NCBI GenBank assembly: GCA_963513935.1
Contig: OY740768.1
Span: 66,638,231 to 66,702,230, forward strand
DNA from: Aphrophora alni
Lineage: Eukaryota > Arthropoda > Insecta > Hemiptera > Aphrophoridae
DNA length: 64,000 bases
Reading direction: 5' to 3'
Shown here: positions 62,179 to 64,000 of the stretch, one piece after another
Layout of the letters: each line of letters begins with the position of its first letter
Position numbering within the stretch: position 1 is the stretch's first letter
Position numbers and translations under genes: made by a program
The notes under the pieces: generated by a model
What the model was told of the DNA's origin: nothing
Seen by the model: only the letters and a program-made list of their open reading frames with translations
Database searches by the model: none

Positions 62179-64000
62179 CTGAAATAAATCAAAAATATAA
62201 ATTGTTTAATAAAATATTTTACACTGTATTATGTATAGATTTCATAATTTATTTTCTTCAATAACAAATTGAGTAGATTCATGTGATTTAAATATAAAAA
62301 CATAAATTATTGAACAAAGAAAGTAAATAAGAACTTGTTAAGACAAATGTAACATAAATGTGTCAACTGCAAAGATATTTAATGTTCTAGAATTAGAACA
62401 AGTAAACCGAAATACTGAGAGGATAAAAATAACACACCTCATAAATAATTGTTGCAAGGACAATGTGAGCTCATGCTGTGACTATAATCATTACTTTGTA
62501 AGAGTCTATCTGTCACAAATGTTTGTGATGTATGGTTAAAGATTAACACACTTTTATGTGGTATTTCCCTAAAGAGAATGGCCATAACACTCTCTAGGAG
62601 TACATGTTCTATTTAGGTACCTTATTACTAAATCTCTTTCCATATTGTTTATGTTTACATCGTAGTACAAGGTGTTATGTAGGTTTTACTTCCCATCTTC
62701 CACACCTCTTCATTAGTGTGCGATCCTATCCTAACCAGACAGTATCTCCTAGTTTCTACTATGTTAAAAATAAACTATTTATTTCATTTTGGAAGTTACG
62801 ACAGTTCCTGACTTTTAACTACGTCTTATTGTAACATATAAATGTGTTAAATAAATACATATTGTTCATGGTCCGTCCACAAACTAACTTCGTGCACTAC
62901 ACTAAATTGTACAGCGTTTGAAGTCAATGGCTATTTTACAAATATAATGTGATAAAAATATAGGTACATATCTGACATTTCTTATTATCATGTTACGAAC
63001 AACACAATTACTAATCGCTAAATAGAAAACAATTCTAAGATACTTATTATTTATTAATTAAATTACTTAATACTTATTACTTAAGAAAATAATAAAACCA
63101 AAACTTCTACAAAAAGTTATTAAAAAACTATGTTTGTCAATATGATTTGAAATTCTTGAAAGTTAATAATAACTGTAATAGTGTACATTTTTAGTTCTTT
63201 GATTTTAAATAGAATGGGATATTCTTTGATCTTATATAGAATGGGGTATACATCTAGACATGATGAGTCAAGCTAGAAACGTATTTTGTTTTTCATTGAA
63301 TAAATTTAAAAAGACCAAATTAGAAAGTAAAATGAGTAATGGCAAATGATCAGAGAAAATTTATTCTATGTATTGTAATAATTAGAATTATTATAAATCT
63401 TAAAATTTAAAAAGTGCAGTATAAACATTTCGAATACAAAGAAGCCAAAGGATTGGTTTTTTTTTCTGCCAACTGCAGTTACTTTAGTCTGGATAGAACT
63501 TTCGAAGCGATAGCATGTTGCTCGGACAGACGTGTCCACTCGCGAACAAAGAAAAAGTACCAAGAAAAATGTTTTCTTCAATAATAATGAATTATCTTAG
63601 TAAATAATGTTATGTGGTATAAATTCAGTTACGTTTGCTATCTTTAAAATGAACATTTACACTGAATAGAACTTTTAAAGCGAGAGTGTGTCGCTCATGT
63701 AATCGTGTCCGATGTAGAACAAAGACAATGTATATTAAAAGTGTTTTCTATAACAAAAGTGAACTATTTTGATAAATAATGTAATGTAATAAAGATTTAA
63801 TCATGTTAGAATCAATTATGAACGTTTTGAATGAAAGAGTTTAAACTATTAATTTAGCACATTCAGCAAACGTATGATGTAATCCGGAAAGTATGGATGC
63901 AAAGACTAAGTTTTTTGTGTTTTAACTAAAATAAAACAATTTGAACATTTAATTATTCTTTTTCACGATATGAACAACTGATGTGTTCTCAGCAATGAAA
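62179..64000. other. Non-coding, probably intron of the PARP-like gene
   Basis: AT-rich. I looked on the minus strand for the preceding PARP exon and did not find one. Two similar segments (63480-63545 and 63668-63725, both with ATAGAACTTT..AAGCGA and GTGTCC) suggest a diverged duplication. Confidence 0.5.

Noticed and set aside
1..64000. CRISPR arrays, tRNA or rRNA genes, bacterial promoters
   Set aside because: No regularly spaced short direct repeats, no cloverleaf with the B-box sequence that I could recognise, and no ribosomal RNA segments. The splice signals and transposons are eukaryotic.

Overview
The window looks like nuclear DNA from an AT-rich, repeat-rich arthropod, most likely an insect. 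Genes are split by multi-kilobase GT-AG introns, and the transposons are types common in insects: Penelope-like elements, I-like and CR1-like LINEs, pogo/Tigger, hAT, PIF/Harbinger and Tc1-mariner-like. The species cannot be settled from the sequence alone. I see no bacterial-style operon, CRISPR array, rRNA or tRNA.

Host genes. (1) A plus-strand PC-esterase domain protein (PCED1A/B, FAM113 family, SGNH/GDSL fold) occupies about 1.5-37.2 kb. Eight exons splice in a consistent frame and give about 380 residues to a stop at 37218-37220. The exon with the GDS nucleophile block and the start codon was not found. (2) One plus-strand exon at 53050-53323 encodes part of a type-B carboxylesterase with an altered oxyanion-hole motif. 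(3) The last exon of a minus-strand PARP-type ADP-ribosyltransferase-like gene lies at 61907-62178, and the rest of that gene should lie beyond the right edge.

Mobile DNA fills most of the introns and intergenic space. From left to right: a Tigger-like relic split by a pogo MITE (2.3-4.0 kb); Penelope-type 3' ends (7.2-7.9 kb); a head-to-head pair of Penelope fragments (10.4-11.3 kb); a LINE 3' fragment (12.1-12.5 kb); a CR1-like ORF1 relic (16.6-17.2 kb); a mariner-like relic (18.8-19.8 kb); a MITE and a degenerate tandem array (25.8-27.1 kb); a LINE tail with RNase H (29.5-30.7 kb); a hAT MITE (31.0-31.5 kb); a pogo MITE (33.9-34.7 kb); a hairpin MITE split by a LINE (37.5-38.6 kb); a Tigger relic (39.2-40.1 kb); a near-perfect 1.6-kb Penelope palindrome (41.1-42.8 kb); a pogo MITE, a short hairpin and a mariner-like relic (44-46 kb); a hAT transposase relic (47.1-47.8 kb); hammerhead-like motifs (50.2 and 50.9 kb); a hAT MITE (55.0-55.5 kb); a mariner-like relic, a Harbinger element and another mariner-like relic (57.8-61.6 kb).

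The most interesting signal is a recurring 3' module: a hammerhead-ribozyme-like fold, then AATAAA or similar, then a terminal ATTGTGTTTTATT-like motif. It marks the outward-facing ends of several Penelope-type insertions, and three loci are built as head-to-head inverted pairs. One of these, the 41.1-42.8 kb palindrome, has a candidate 12-bp target-site duplication around the whole pair, as if both halves were inserted in one event.
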